Source of the DNA: 79-D21 sp022839995
GTDB taxonomy: Bacteria > Synergistota > Synergistia > Synergistales > 79-D21
Direction of reading: 5' to 3'
Assembly: GCA_022839995.1 (NCBI GenBank)
Contig: JALHIN010000038.1
Coordinates: forward strand, 1 to 13,899
DNA: 13,899 nt
The notes under the pieces are model-generated. The model was given only the letters and a program-made list of their open reading frames with translations. It did not search any database and was not told where the DNA came from. Below are positions 1 through 7,399 of this stretch, in pieces (positions within the stretch are counted from its first letter, which is position 1; every line of letters starts with the position of its first letter). A program made the translations under genes and the position numbers.

Positions 1-99
1 AGCAACGAAAAAGGCGGCTCTTATCAAGTCCTGTTACGCCGCCGAGGACAGGATCAAGCTGATAGGCGAGGCCCTGAACAAAGGCAGGGAGCTTCTGAA
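1..99. repeat. terminal direct repeat, left copy (circular closure)
   Basis: These 99 bases are identical to 13801-13899. The repeat lies inside an open reading frame that continues uninterrupted across the junction, so it looks like the overlap left when an assembler linearises a circle, giving a 13,800-bp unit. True terminal redundancy of a packaged linear genome is less likely, because 99 is a common assembly k-mer length. Confidence 0.9.
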
Positions 100-307
100 A
101 GCCTGCGATAACCCCCGCGATTTTCAGTATTTGATGACCGGCTTTGCGATCGGTATCGATAAGCGGCGGCTGGAAGAGGGGCCGGGCCACGGCGACAAGT
201 CGGGCGAGATCACGAAGCTTTTCGAAAAGATGGAATCCGGCGAGGCCGAGGACGGGGCGCCCGTGGGCGCGGATTCTGGCGGCGATAATCCAGGTGATGA
301 TAATTGA
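1..307 (+). CDS. terS: terminase small subunit, C-terminal part (gene wraps from 13637)
   Basis: This is the continuation of the gene that starts at 13637. Joined across the circle junction it encodes 156 residues. The part here is the helical middle (residues 55 to about 115), expected to form the oligomerisation core of a TerS ring, followed by an acidic Gly/Asp-rich tail. The stop TGA at 305-307 overlaps the TTG start of TerL at 304 by four bases, so the two subunits are probably translationally coupled. TerS recognises the viral packaging site and hands DNA to TerL at the portal. The identification rests on the N-terminal helix-turn-helix, the size and the position directly before TerL. 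TerS proteins diverge too fast for sequence alone to be decisive. Confidence 0.8.
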   Translation, partial: ATKKAALIKSCYAAEDRIKLIGEALNKGRELLKACDNPRDFQYLMTGFAIGIDKRRLEEGPGHGDKSGEITKLFEKMESGEAEDGAPVGADSGGDNPGDDN

Positions 308-1521
308 CTAGCTATCAAATCCCTGTCGGCAAACAGCGCGACTTCTGCCTTCATTCTGACGCTGGAGTGAATCTAGCCTATGGTGCGATACGTAGCGCAA
401 AAACTGTCGGAGTTAATACCCGTTGGCTCAAGGCGATCCATGAAGCCGACGAGAACACGAACCTGCTGATGGTAGGTAAGACTCTCGGGGCCTTGGAGCG
501 CAATGTCCTGGTCCCCCTCGCCCGGATGGTGGGGCCGTCAAACTTCCTCTATAAGCGATCCCTCAAGCGGGTTTGGATCTATGGCCGCGAATGCTGGTGC
601 GAAGGGGCCAACGACGCCAGCGCCTATCAGAAGATCGAAGGCGAGACCCTGCAGAAGGCCTACGTCGATGAGGGGTCCCTTTGTCATCAGAGCTTCTGGG
701 ATATGCTGATCACCAGGCTCTCCGAGGACGGCTCTGAGCTTTTCGCCACGTCGAACCCCGGCCCGCCTACTCACTACCTTAAGAAGAGATGGATCGACCG
801 AGAGGGCGAGATCGACCTCAAGAGCTGGCATTTCACTCTTGATGATAACCCCTGGATATCGGACGCATACAAAGAGGAGCTGAAGAGACGGTATGCCCCC
901 GAGACCTCGATGTTCTATCAGCGGTTCATCAAGGGCCTGTGGGTGAGCGATGAGGGGGCGGTCTTCAAGAACTTCGACCCGTCGGTCCATTGCGTCCCCT
1001 GCCTGCCAGATGGAAGGCTGGATGAGCTGAGGGTGGCCGTGGATGTGGGCGCGACGCATCCCAGCGGCTTCCTGAAGGCTTACAGGATCGGCCAGGACTG
1101 GTATGTCGCCGGAGAGTACAGGAAGGCCGATAAGACCCCTGTGGCCCTCTCCCAGGATCTCAAGAGGTTCGTGGGGGGCCAATTCGCATCTTCTATCGAT
1201 GTGGACCCCAGCGCCAAATCTCACCGCCTCCAGTTCATGGCCGACGGGATCAGCCCGATAACCCCGGCTGATAATGACGTTTTGAATAGTATTCAAAGAA
1301 TAATTAACGCCCTTGAGATGGGGTGGCTACATTTCGTAGGCCCGGCAACTCCGATGTTACAGGAAGAAATGACGGCCTATCGATGGGATGACCGGGCGAC
1401 CGAGAGAGGCGAGGACAAGCCGATCAAAGAAAATGACGATCTGATCGATTGCCTTCGCTACCTGGTCAACAGGATCGCCAAAAGCCGCCGGGGTGTTGAA
1501 ACGAGGAGATCAGGATCATGA
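304..1521 (+). CDS. terL: terminase large subunit (packaging ATPase-nuclease)
   Basis: This 405-residue motor protein translocates DNA into the prohead and cuts the concatemer. The ATPase half shows a Walker A variant GAIRSAKT at residues 27-34 (Ala where Gly is usual), Walker B AYVDEG around residues 119-124 with the catalytic Glu at 123, and the coupling motif SNPG at 150-153. The nuclease half shows VDVG with Asp247, an IDVD stretch around residues 298-301, and a C-terminal ENDDLID with Asp382, as in RNase H-fold terminases of the PBSX/Terminase_3/6 type. Length is normal and all key motifs are present, so it should be functional. The TTG start is chosen because it overlaps the TerS stop by four bases and the next Met lies beyond Walker A. 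The stop overlaps the portal ATG (ATGA). Confidence 0.95.
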   Translation: MTSYQIPVGKQRDFCLHSDAGVNLAYGAIRSAKTVGVNTRWLKAIHEADENTNLLMVGKTLGALERNVLVPLARMVGPSNFLYKRSLKRVWIYGRECWCEGANDASAYQKIEGETLQKAYVDEGSLCHQSFWDMLITRLSEDGSELFATSNPGPPTHYLKKRWIDREGEIDLKSWHFTLDDNPWISDAYKEELKRRYAPETSMFYQRFIKGLWVSDEGAVFKNFDPSVHCVPCLPDGRLDELRVAVDVGATHPSGFLKAYRIGQDWYVAGEYRKADKTPVALSQDLKRFVGGQFASSIDVDPSAKSHRLQFMADGISPITPADNDVLNSIQRIINALEMGWLHFVGPATPMLQEEMTAYRWDDRATERGEDKPIKENDDLIDCLRYLVNRIAKSRRGVETRRSGS

Positions 1522-2873
1522 CCGTATTCACCACGTTAGATTTTCTGAAGCCCGGCGCGAAGTGGCCGCCGGATAAAGACCGGCTGGCTCGATATGCAAA
1601 GAACCGGCTGCTGATGGAGGGAGACCACGATCTCGTCTTCGCTGGACTGAATGAGGACGACGCCCCCCGGATCATCAAGATGAGGGTCAACTGGTTCAAG
1701 CGGATCATGACCCTATTTGCCGACCTGGCTGTGGGGAACCCTCCGAAGATCACCGCCGAGGATCAGGCCACGATAGACCGGATCACCGGCGATAACGCCT
1801 TCGAGGTCCTCGTCTATGACCTTTTCAGCGACCTGATCGCCTTCGGAGATGGGGTGCTCAAACCCCGATGGGATGGGAAGCGCGGGGTTATCAGCCGGAT
1901 CGATCCTCGCCACTGGTTCCCAGTGGTGAACCCTGACGACTCGGGGACGATCACAGCTCACATCCTGGCCTGGGAGGTCCCCCTCGGGGATGACAAGTAC
2001 GTCAAGGTGGAGGTCCACAAGCCCGGAAAGATCGAGCACCGGCTCTTGAAGCTCACCTCCGACGGCAAAGAGATCAAAGAGCCCGTCCCCCTGGCCACCA
2101 TCGAGCGGTACGCCAACCTGAAAGAGGAGGAGGAGACGGGCGTCCCTGGTTTCCTGGTGGTTCATTTCTCCAACCTGAAGGCAGGGGACGGGGTCTTCGG
2201 GCTGGACGACTTCAAAGACATCTCCGACCTTGTGGAGGAGATCGAAAGGAGGCTGATCAAGGTCTCGGGGACCCTGGACACCTTCGCCGATCCCTGGATG
2301 TGCGGGCCGTCGGGGCTCAGAGTGCGAGACCCGATCACAGGCGAGATCGTGTGGGCTTCCGATGAGAAGTACATCGCCCTGAACGAGGGCGAGTCCCCGC
2401 CGGAGATCCTGGTCTGGGATGCTCAGATGGGCGCCACCTTCACTCAGATTGAGACTCTCCTTTCCCAGCTCTACGTCATGGCCGAGCTCTCCCCGGCTGC
2501 CTTCGGTGAAGTTAAGACCGGCCTGGCTGAGTCGGGAAGCGCCCTCAAGAGGCTTATGCTCCCCACGCTGGCAAAGGTCAACCGGCTGAGGCTGAGGATC
2601 AAGCCGAAGCTGATCGAGGTCCTCAAGACCACAGCAGAACTCGAGGTTGCGTCCCGGATGAGTGGAGCCGAGACGCTCACCAACCTCTCCCTGGAGTGGC
2701 GGTCCAACCTCCCTATCGACCCTGTGGAGGCGGCGAAGGTGGAGGCCACAAGACGCGGGGCAATGGCGACCTCGGTCAGGGGAAGCCTATCCCGGCTGGA
2801 CCCCGACGCCACCGAAGAGGACCTGGACGCCGAGGAGGCGAGGATCAAAGATGAGGAGATGAGGGGGCTCTGA
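1518..2873 (+). CDS. portal protein, SPP1 gp6-like
   Basis: At 451 residues this has the length and character of the SPP1 gp6 family (Phage_prot_Gp6). Members form the dodecameric ring at one head vertex through which DNA enters and leaves and onto which the motor and the neck dock. The N-terminal region has the family-typical Asn-Trp-Phe-Lys segment (about residues 57-60) followed by a VGNPP motif. The C-terminal third is a long charged helical region ending in an acidic tail, as in other portals. The ATG overlaps the TerL stop by four bases. A TATA-like box for the next gene follows 30 bp after the stop. The usual partner, the gp7-like minor head gene, is not next door here; it lies at 6462. 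Confidence 0.92.
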   Translation: MTVFTTLDFLKPGAKWPPDKDRLARYAKNRLLMEGDHDLVFAGLNEDDAPRIIKMRVNWFKRIMTLFADLAVGNPPKITAEDQATIDRITGDNAFEVLVYDLFSDLIAFGDGVLKPRWDGKRGVISRIDPRHWFPVVNPDDSGTITAHILAWEVPLGDDKYVKVEVHKPGKIEHRLLKLTSDGKEIKEPVPLATIERYANLKEEEETGVPGFLVVHFSNLKAGDGVFGLDDFKDISDLVEEIERRLIKVSGTLDTFADPWMCGPSGLRVRDPITGEIVWASDEKYIALNEGESPPEILVWDAQMGATFTQIETLLSQLYVMAELSPAAFGEVKTGLAESGSALKRLMLPTLAKVNRLRLRIKPKLIEVLKTTAELEVASRMSGAETLTNLSLEWRSNLPIDPVEAAKVEATRRGAMATSVRGSLSRLDPDATEEDLDAEEARIKDEEMRGL

Positions 2874-2900
2874 GCCCTGCCTCTGATAATGTTACCTAAC

Positions 2901-2941
2901 ATATTTATAATGCAAGGGCGCATACATATGAGATAGGAGGT
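2901..2941 (+). promoter_or_regulatory. promoter and ribosome-binding site of the secreted-protein gene
   Basis: A TATA-like box ATTTATAA (2903-2910) predicts initiation near 2930. A strong Shine-Dalgarno GGAGG (2936-2940) sits 7 nt before the TTG at 2948 and decides that unusual start. This separates the gene from the terminase-portal operon. Confidence 0.5.
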
Positions 2942-2947
2942 CTAATA

Positions 2948-3373
2948 TTGAAAATAGTTCTTGCATCGATATTGTGTTTGTGTTTTGCGAGCCAAGTTGC
3001 ACTTGGAGTATCGGATGGTGATCAAGAATGGATAACTCTTGCAACAGTAGCATCCGCGTTTTTGGTCCAAGATATGGAAGATATAACCGCGGCATCTGAA
3101 TCCTTCGATTTTAATGCATTGAGTGACGGTTTTGCATCATTGTATGGTCATGCAACCGAAGCGAAAAAATTGAATGATGAATCCTCCGTTTCATCTGCAT
3201 TCAGAACGTCTAAACAAGAATTTGGCTACGCGCTGGATGATTTTGCAAACGCGGGTTTGTACGGCTATATGGGTGTAGATGAGATGGATGCTGACAAGAT
3301 TACTTTGGCATGCCAGTACGTTACAAGCGGATCAGAGCATTTGACTAAAGCTACGAACGCTCTTCCTCAGTAA
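2948..3373 (+). CDS. small secreted helical protein (moron-like cargo gene)
   Basis: This 141-residue protein has a clear signal peptide: basic start, hydrophobic core at residues 3-19, and a likely cut after ALG at residue 20. The mature part is acidic and predicted all-helical. Its general pattern (long helices, a Tyr/Gly-rich middle and a C-terminal SGSEHLTKAT stretch) reminds me of small secreted proteins of unknown function found in many copies in Methanosarcinales; this comes from memory, not a search. Its AT-rich codon use (GCA, TTG, GAT, AAA) differs sharply from the GC-rich portal and capsid genes. It has its own promoter and terminator and splits the head operon. These are the signs of a recently acquired moron that probably acts at the host cell surface, for example in exclusion or host fitness. 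Function is unknown. Confidence 0.75.
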   Translation: MKIVLASILCLCFASQVALGVSDGDQEWITLATVASAFLVQDMEDITAASESFDFNALSDGFASLYGHATEAKKLNDESSVSSAFRTSKQEFGYALDDFANAGLYGYMGVDEMDADKITLACQYVTSGSEHLTKATNALPQ

Positions 3374-3440
3374 TTTTTACTCTTTAAAATCCAGGAGCGC
3401 CTTCGGTTAGCTTGAGCTTCGCGCTAACTGATCTTTTGTA
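3374..3440 (+). terminator. terminator region after the secreted-protein gene
   Basis: The stop is followed by a T-rich stretch (3374-3386). A hairpin follows with arms GTTAGC (3406-3411) and GCTAAC (3423-3428), then CTTTT at 3433-3437. Archaeal termination needs mainly U-rich RNA, so either part could work. It would insulate the cargo gene from the head genes. Confidence 0.45.
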
Positions 3441-3497
3441 GAAATTTGTTTTTGATCCTCTTCTCTCTTAGATGGACCTAATTACATTATTTCACAA

Positions 3498-3569
3498 AAA
3501 GGACAAACATTTATATAGTATGCCTTATCTATTATACATATAGGCAAACGAAGGCCGTGAACTTCGGAG
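3498..3569 (+). promoter_or_regulatory. promoter and leader of the scaffold-capsid operon
   Basis: A TATA box TTTATATAG (3510-3518) lies about 70 bp before the scaffold ATG, predicting a start near 3537 and a 40-nt leader. A second AT-rich box TATACATATA (3532-3541) is possible. The leader has a small CGAAG/CTTCG hairpin (3549-3553 with 3562-3566) just before GGAG at 3566-3569, the likely Shine-Dalgarno. AAAGGACAA at 3498-3506 repeats half of the palindrome found at the TerS promoter. Confidence 0.5.
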
Positions 3570-3579
3570 ATTCAAACCC

Positions 3580-4011
3580 ATGACCGATGATGAAAAGAAA
3601 TTCACTCAGGCAGATGTGGACCGGATAGTCCAGGAGCGGGTCAACCGCGAGAAGGCGAAATTCGCCGATTATGACGAGATAAAGGCTGAAAATGCCGATC
3701 TCAAAGCGAAGCTGGCGGAGCACGAATCCAAGACCCTGGACTCTCTGAAAGCGAAGATCGTCACCGATCTGAAGCTCCCCCCATCCCTGGCGGGACGCCT
3801 CCAGGGTACAACCGAGGCGGAGCTGAAAGCCGACGGCGAGAAGCTGCTGAAAGAGATCGGGCCAAAAGAGCCTGTGGGCGGCGCTGGCAACCCTCCGGGC
3901 GAGGTCAAGAAACCCCTAACCCGTGAGGCCGTGAAGGCCATGAAGCCAGACGAAATCATCGCCAACATGGACCAGATCAAGGCCCAAATGAAAGAGGGCA
4001 CTTTGAGGTAA
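3580..4011 (+). CDS. capsid scaffolding protein (DUF4355-like)
   Basis: This 143-residue, highly charged helical protein begins with a FTQADVDRIVQERV segment (residues 8-21) typical of the DUF4355/gp6-type scaffolds of siphovirus heads. Residues 15-60 form a Lys/Glu/Ala-rich predicted coiled coil. A Gly/Pro-rich hinge near residues 95-105 is followed by a short helical C-terminus, the part that usually touches the capsid protein. Scaffold proteins guide capsid subunits into a correctly sized prohead and then leave or are cut. The gene sits directly before the major capsid gene (5 nt gap), the standard order. No protease gene is visible, so the scaffold probably exits intact, as in P22 and SPP1. 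Confidence 0.85.
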   Translation: MTDDEKKFTQADVDRIVQERVNREKAKFADYDEIKAENADLKAKLAEHESKTLDSLKAKIVTDLKLPPSLAGRLQGTTEAELKADGEKLLKEIGPKEPVGGAGNPPGEVKKPLTREAVKAMKPDEIIANMDQIKAQMKEGTLR

Positions 4012-4016
4012 GACAG

Positions 4017-4871
4017 ATGGCAATCACGAATTTCATAGGCGAGGTTTGGGCCGCCCAAATCCTCCAGAGTCTCCAGAAGAGCCTTGTATATGGCCAGGCT
4101 GGAGTCATAAACAGGGATTATGAGGGCGACGTGAAGGGCAAAGGCGACACGGTGCGAATCACCGCCCACGGCCCGATAACGATCGACAACTACAACAAGG
4201 TCACCGGGATCGGCGACCCCGAGGAGCTGGACGACGCCAGCGCCACGCTGGAGATTACTCAAGCGAAGTACTTCAACTTCAGGATCGAGGACATCGACAA
4301 GGCTCAGATGAACGTCCGGCTGATGGAGAGCGCCACCAGAGACGCGGCCTACCAGCTCGCCGACGTCGCCGATCAGTACATAGTCGCCCAGATGGTAGCG
4401 GGTGCCGGTAACGCTGTGGGGGCTGACGGGTCCGACAAGATCTTCGACGGAACGACCGACCTGGTGTCCGAGGAGCTCCTGGAGGTCAAACAGAAGCTCG
4501 ATGAGGCCAATGTCCCCTTTGAGGGCCGATGGATCATCATCCCGCCCTGGGTGACGAAGTGGCTTCTCCAGGAGGACGCCGTGAATCTCCCCATGTGGTC
4601 TGCTGTGGAGGGAGTGATGAAGAACGGTCAGATAGGCCGCCTTTACGGCTTCGACATCCTCCAGTCCAACAACGTACCGAACACGGCGGGCGACCACTAC
4701 AAGGTCCTGGCTGGTGTCAGCAGGGCGACGACCTTCGCCGACTCTGTGAACGAGACCGAGGCTTACAGGCCTGACAAGTTCTTCGCCGACGCCCTCCGGG
4801 GCCTTCACTGCTACGGCGCGAAGGTCATCGATCCTGAATGTCTCTGCGTTCTGACTTGTGCTCCGAGCTGA
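4017..4871 (+). CDS. major capsid protein, HK97 fold (P22 gp5-like family)
   Basis: This 284-residue protein builds the icosahedral shell. The N-terminal region (about residues 8-125) matches the pattern of short P22-coat-like capsid proteins: an IWSA/VWAA-type start, LVYG, NRDYEG, GDTVRI, a run of beta strands, ITQAKYFNFRIEDIDKAQ, and an Ala-rich helix LADVADQYIVAQM, the spine helix of the HK97 fold. There is no N-terminal delta domain, consistent with a separate scaffold gene. TGAGGT at 4004-4009 is the ribosome-binding site. The stop lies inside the Shine-Dalgarno of the next gene. Unusually, four Cys (265, 275, 277, 281) lie in the last 20 residues and could form disulfides or bind metal. 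Confidence 0.92.
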   Translation: MAITNFIGEVWAAQILQSLQKSLVYGQAGVINRDYEGDVKGKGDTVRITAHGPITIDNYNKVTGIGDPEELDDASATLEITQAKYFNFRIEDIDKAQMNVRLMESATRDAAYQLADVADQYIVAQMVAGAGNAVGADGSDKIFDGTTDLVSEELLEVKQKLDEANVPFEGRWIIIPPWVTKWLLQEDAVNLPMWSAVEGVMKNGQIGRLYGFDILQSNNVPNTAGDHYKVLAGVSRATTFADSVNETEAYRPDKFFADALRGLHCYGAKVIDPECLCVLTCAPS

Positions 4872-4882
4872 GGTGGTGAAAA

Positions 4883-5266
4883 ATGGCAACCAGATCCGAA
4901 ATTACCGTAAACGAGCTTAACGGCGCATGGGCCGACAGAGCGGCACCCGACGCGATCGACAAGTCCAACCATCACTACATCGCCGCCGGGGCCAACTTCA
5001 AGAGGCTGCTGATCCTCGTCCACATCTCGGCGGGAACGGGAACCGGCGGCGCGGTGACTCTGAAGGCCGGAACCGCTCACCCTGCCTTTAGGCGAGGTCT
5101 CGGCGACCTTGTGAGAGGCGACGACGTGGTCGCCAACGATGAGTTCTGTATCGGACCCATTGAGACGGCTCGATACCTCCAGGCAGACGGAACGATCCAC
5201 ATCGACATAACCGACACGACCGGGACGAACATCGCCGGGACGATCGAGGCCTACGCTCTGCCTTGA
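4883..5266 (+). CDS. probable capsid decoration (beta-sandwich) protein
   Basis: This 127-residue protein has no Cys-rich or membrane segments and alternates hydrophobic beta strands with Gly/Thr loops (TGTGGAVTLKAG near residues 52-63, a repeated TDTTGTNIAG-like segment near the end). Small beta-sandwich proteins directly after the major capsid gene usually sit on the capsid surface as decoration or head-fibre proteins, and the C-terminal pattern of a YLQADGTIHIDI strand pair is typical. The Shine-Dalgarno GAGGTG (4870-4875) overlaps the capsid stop, implying coupled expression. Function is assigned from position and composition only. A tail-tube protein is unlikely because it is too small and lies before the neck genes. 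Confidence 0.6.
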   Translation: MATRSEITVNELNGAWADRAAPDAIDKSNHHYIAAGANFKRLLILVHISAGTGTGGAVTLKAGTAHPAFRRGLGDLVRGDDVVANDEFCIGPIETARYLQADGTIHIDITDTTGTNIAGTIEAYALP

Positions 5267-5370
5267 AACATCACGCTGGTCAGCGTTAGCCATAGGGGGA
5301 AGCCTCAAAGGGCTCGCACCTAGGCCCATTCCATGGGCTTCCCCCACAAAACCACGAAGGGTACGATTCT
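5267..5370 (+). other. structured intergenic element between capsid and neck genes
   Basis: This 104-bp gap carries two strong inverted repeats. ACGCTG-GT-CAGCGT is at 5273-5286. GGGGGAAGCC (5295-5304) pairs perfectly with GGCTTCCCCC (5336-5345), enclosing a smaller GGGC/GCCC pair (5310-5313 with 5324-5327). In RNA this is a multi-stem structure ending about 25 nt before the next ATG. It could be an attenuator, an RNA-processing site or a partial terminator that sets the high capsid to low neck-protein ratio. No U-tract follows. Confidence 0.55.
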
Positions 5371-5850
5371 ATGACTGAATATGTCACTTCTGAAGAGATG
5401 GACGCCTACGCGGCCGACAGACCCGACTCATCGGCCTGGACCGGCGCCTCTGAGGCGGATCAAGAGGACGCCCTGAAATACTCCTCCTCCCTTGTGGACT
5501 CTCTTCTATTCGTGGGCCGGAAGTACGACACCGATCAGGCTCTCCAGTGGCCGAGACTGGTTAAGGTCCGGGGCGTCTGGAGGGTGGAGAGGGACGACGA
5601 AGGCGACGTCTGCATCCCTCAAGCGATCAAAGATGCAGTCTGCGAGGAGATCCTGGCGAGACTATCCCCCACAGATGGGAAGAGACACGCCCTCCAGGCC
5701 GACGGGGTCAAGTCCTTCAGGCTAGGCGACCTCTCCGAGACCTACGGCGACGATCTACGGGGAGGCGGGATCAAGGGGACCCCGCTCATATCCTGGACGG
5801 CTTACAGGCTGCTGGAGCCCTATCTGGCGAAGGGGGCGCGAGCGGGATGA
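5371..5850 (+). CDS. head-tail adaptor (DnaT-like / gp15-type head completion protein)
   Basis: This 159-residue protein has the layout of the DnaT-like family found next to capsid genes: a short N-terminal helix with YVTSEEMDAYAADR, Trp22, SEADQEDAL near residues 28-36, the LQWPR motif (residues 58-62), and IPQAIKDAVCEE (helix near residues 81-92). Such proteins form the first ring beneath the portal (SPP1 gp15, HK97 gp6), extending the exit channel. The alternative name as a single-strand DNA-binding protein comes from automatic annotation and does not fit this context. The stop overlaps the next ATG (ATGA). Presence of an adaptor implies that the head is meant to be joined to a tail. Confidence 0.75.
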   Translation: MTEYVTSEEMDAYAADRPDSSAWTGASEADQEDALKYSSSLVDSLLFVGRKYDTDQALQWPRLVKVRGVWRVERDDEGDVCIPQAIKDAVCEEILARLSPTDGKRHALQADGVKSFRLGDLSETYGDDLRGGGIKGTPLISWTAYRLLEPYLAKGARAG

Positions 5851-6461
5851 GCCTGATCTCCGGCTACCTCAACCAGACCGCCAGATATTACGCTTCGGGC
5901 GAGTTCTACAACGGACCAGCTCTCGCAACCCTCCCCCTGGCCGTGATCGATCTCGGCGTGGATTTTCTAGTCAAGGTTGTGCGAAGCTGGAACTCCGGGG
6001 ATAGATACGCCGATCTGGTGGGGACCCGCGACGGTAGCCCTGTGAGTGAGCGCCTATCCTTCTCCGGGATGTACGGGACTCTTGAAAAAATAAGCTCTAA
6101 ATGGTTTGACACCCTGACGGCCGTCACCACGAATATGGGAGGGGACGCCGAGCAATACCTCCGAGTTGTGGGGGTCGACGGCGACGAGAACGAGCTGGGA
6201 GCATGGGTCGACTTCCCATGTAGATGGGAAGATAAGACGTCTCATTACCTGAAGGTAACCGACGATCACCACAGCCAGCTTATAGCCCTATCTGATGCGA
6301 AGGTGTTTTGCGAGATCCCTCTCGCCGATGGTCATCTCGTCCGGCGTGTCGTCGGTGGGGTCCCCGGAACCATTTATGAGGTTAAAAAGGTCCGACCTGC
6401 TGAAGGCCTCGAAGGGAACGAAGAGTATCGTCTATTGCTCCTGGGCGGCGTGGGGGAGTGA
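5847..6461 (+). CDS. probable head-closure/stopper or neck protein
   Basis: This 204-residue soluble protein is overlapped by four bases with the adaptor gene. I cannot place it in a named family with certainty. The N-terminus (residues 1-35, with QTARYYASGEF) resembles the opening strand pair of head-closure proteins such as SPP1 gp16. The C-terminal part (about residues 150-202: VFCEIPLADGHLV, IYEVKKVRPAEG, YRLLLLGG) also fits a small beta-barrel stopper. It is longer than a typical stopper (about 110 residues), so the middle (about 45-145) may be an inserted domain. Position between adaptor and minor head protein supports a neck role: closing the channel after packaging and forming the tail docking surface. 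A tail-completion protein is the alternative. Confidence 0.5.
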   Translation: MSLISGYLNQTARYYASGEFYNGPALATLPLAVIDLGVDFLVKVVRSWNSGDRYADLVGTRDGSPVSERLSFSGMYGTLEKISSKWFDTLTAVTTNMGGDAEQYLRVVGVDGDENELGAWVDFPCRWEDKTSHYLKVTDDHHSQLIALSDAKVFCEIPLADGHLVRRVVGGVPGTIYEVKKVRPAEGLEGNEEYRLLLLGGVGE

Positions 6462-7235
6462 GTGACTCGCCAGACCCGGAAGATCGGGGACAAGTGGGCG
6501 AGGACGATCTCCGAGGCCTTCCTGAAGTGGCAGAGGGAGGTAGAGATCGACGGCCGAAAGAACATCCCGGCGACGACCTTCGACCCCTCTCCTTTCATCG
6601 AGGCGGCCTTCCTTGAGGGAGGCGAGGCCCAACTCGAAGAGATCGGCAAGCTTGTGGGGATAGGCGTCAATTTCGATCTACGAAACCCTGAGACAGCGGC
6701 CTGGATCATGAAATATGGAGCGGCCGAGGTTAAGTACATCGACGAGACGGCGAAGGCTACTATCAGAGATATCGTCCTCCGGGGCCAGACTGAGGGCCTA
6801 ACCCCCACAGCTCAGGCGAAGCTGATCAAAGACCATATCGGACTCCTCCCCCGCCAGCTCCGAGCCCTGGAGACCTTCGAGGAGGGGCTTGTGGGGATGA
6901 ATGAAGCCGCGAAAGCGAAGGCGGTCGAGAAGTACCGCAATAGACTTCTGAGACAGAGAGCGATGACCATATCGCTTACGGAAGGTCACAGGGCGGCCAA
7001 CGAAGGATATCGAGCGGCCAACAGGGACGCGGTGAAGAGGGGCATCCTCGACCCCGACGAATGGGAGAGAGCATGGCTCGGAACCCACGATGGCCGGATG
7101 TGCTCCATCTGCGAGGGGCTTGTGGATGCGAGGGCGGATCTCCCCGACGGTCAGTTTGATAGAGGGGGAGGAGGCGGGCCAATTAAGCACCCGAAATGCC
7201 GTTGCTGCGAGATCCTGGTCCGGAAGGTCGCATAA
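6462..7235 (+). CDS. minor head protein (Mu gpF / SPP1 gp7-like)
   Basis: This 257-residue protein ends in the Phage_Mu_F signature: a helix with EGHRAANEGYRAAN, then WLGTHDGRMCSIC (Cys214, Cys217), a Gly-rich loop, and HPKCRCC (Cys246, 248, 249), a probable metal-binding module. Family members are present in few copies inside the head, bind the portal and help DNA enter the cell. The N-terminal half is helical and charged. The gene starts at GTG 6462, directly after the previous stop, with GGGGGAG (6452-6458) as Shine-Dalgarno. Family members usually sit next to the portal gene; here the gene is the last of the head block, after the neck genes. It is followed by a non-coding gap and a new promoter, and no tail genes follow. 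Confidence 0.85.
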   Translation: MTRQTRKIGDKWARTISEAFLKWQREVEIDGRKNIPATTFDPSPFIEAAFLEGGEAQLEEIGKLVGIGVNFDLRNPETAAWIMKYGAAEVKYIDETAKATIRDIVLRGQTEGLTPTAQAKLIKDHIGLLPRQLRALETFEEGLVGMNEAAKAKAVEKYRNRLLRQRAMTISLTEGHRAANEGYRAANRDAVKRGILDPDEWERAWLGTHDGRMCSICEGLVDARADLPDGQFDRGGGGGPIKHPKCRCCEILVRKVA

Positions 7236-7335
7236 CTGGTCATCAACACCGCAACAATTCTATTCTCACCATTTTATAAGCACCGTTTCGACCTGTAAAA
7301 CCTCCTCTTTGTGGGTGAAATCAGCATCCATCGGG

Positions 7336-7395
7336 CTGTCTTATGTAAGCTGTCTTATGTAAGGAATCTATATATACCATCCCTTACATAAGACA
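7336..7395 (+). promoter_or_regulatory. promoter with three copies of the 13-bp motif bracketing the TATA box
   Basis: Two abutting 14-bp repeats CTGTCTTATGTAAG (7336-7349, 7350-7363) lie just upstream of a TATA box CTATATATA (7368-7376). The same motif in the opposite orientation, CTTACATAAGACA (7383-7395), lies between the box and the ATG at 7400, covering the predicted transcription start. A protein bound here would block TBP/TFB or RNA polymerase, so autorepression by the gene's own HTH product is likely. Confidence 0.75.
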
Positions 7396-7399
7396 ACCC

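Noticed and set aside
538..1296. 252-codon minus-strand open frame
   Set aside because: Lies fully inside TerL, which has all family motifs; GC-rich codon bias produces long antisense frames. No promoter or ribosome-binding site.
3669..4889. 406-codon minus-strand open frame
   Set aside because: Antisense shadow across the scaffold and capsid genes; composition mirrors the sense codons and it has no recognisable domain.
7236..7335. TATTTTATAAGC-like box near 7270 as a promoter
   Set aside because: ATTTTATAAG is present, but no gene or hairpin-delimited RNA begins at the expected distance; the stronger box at 7368 serves the 7400 gene.
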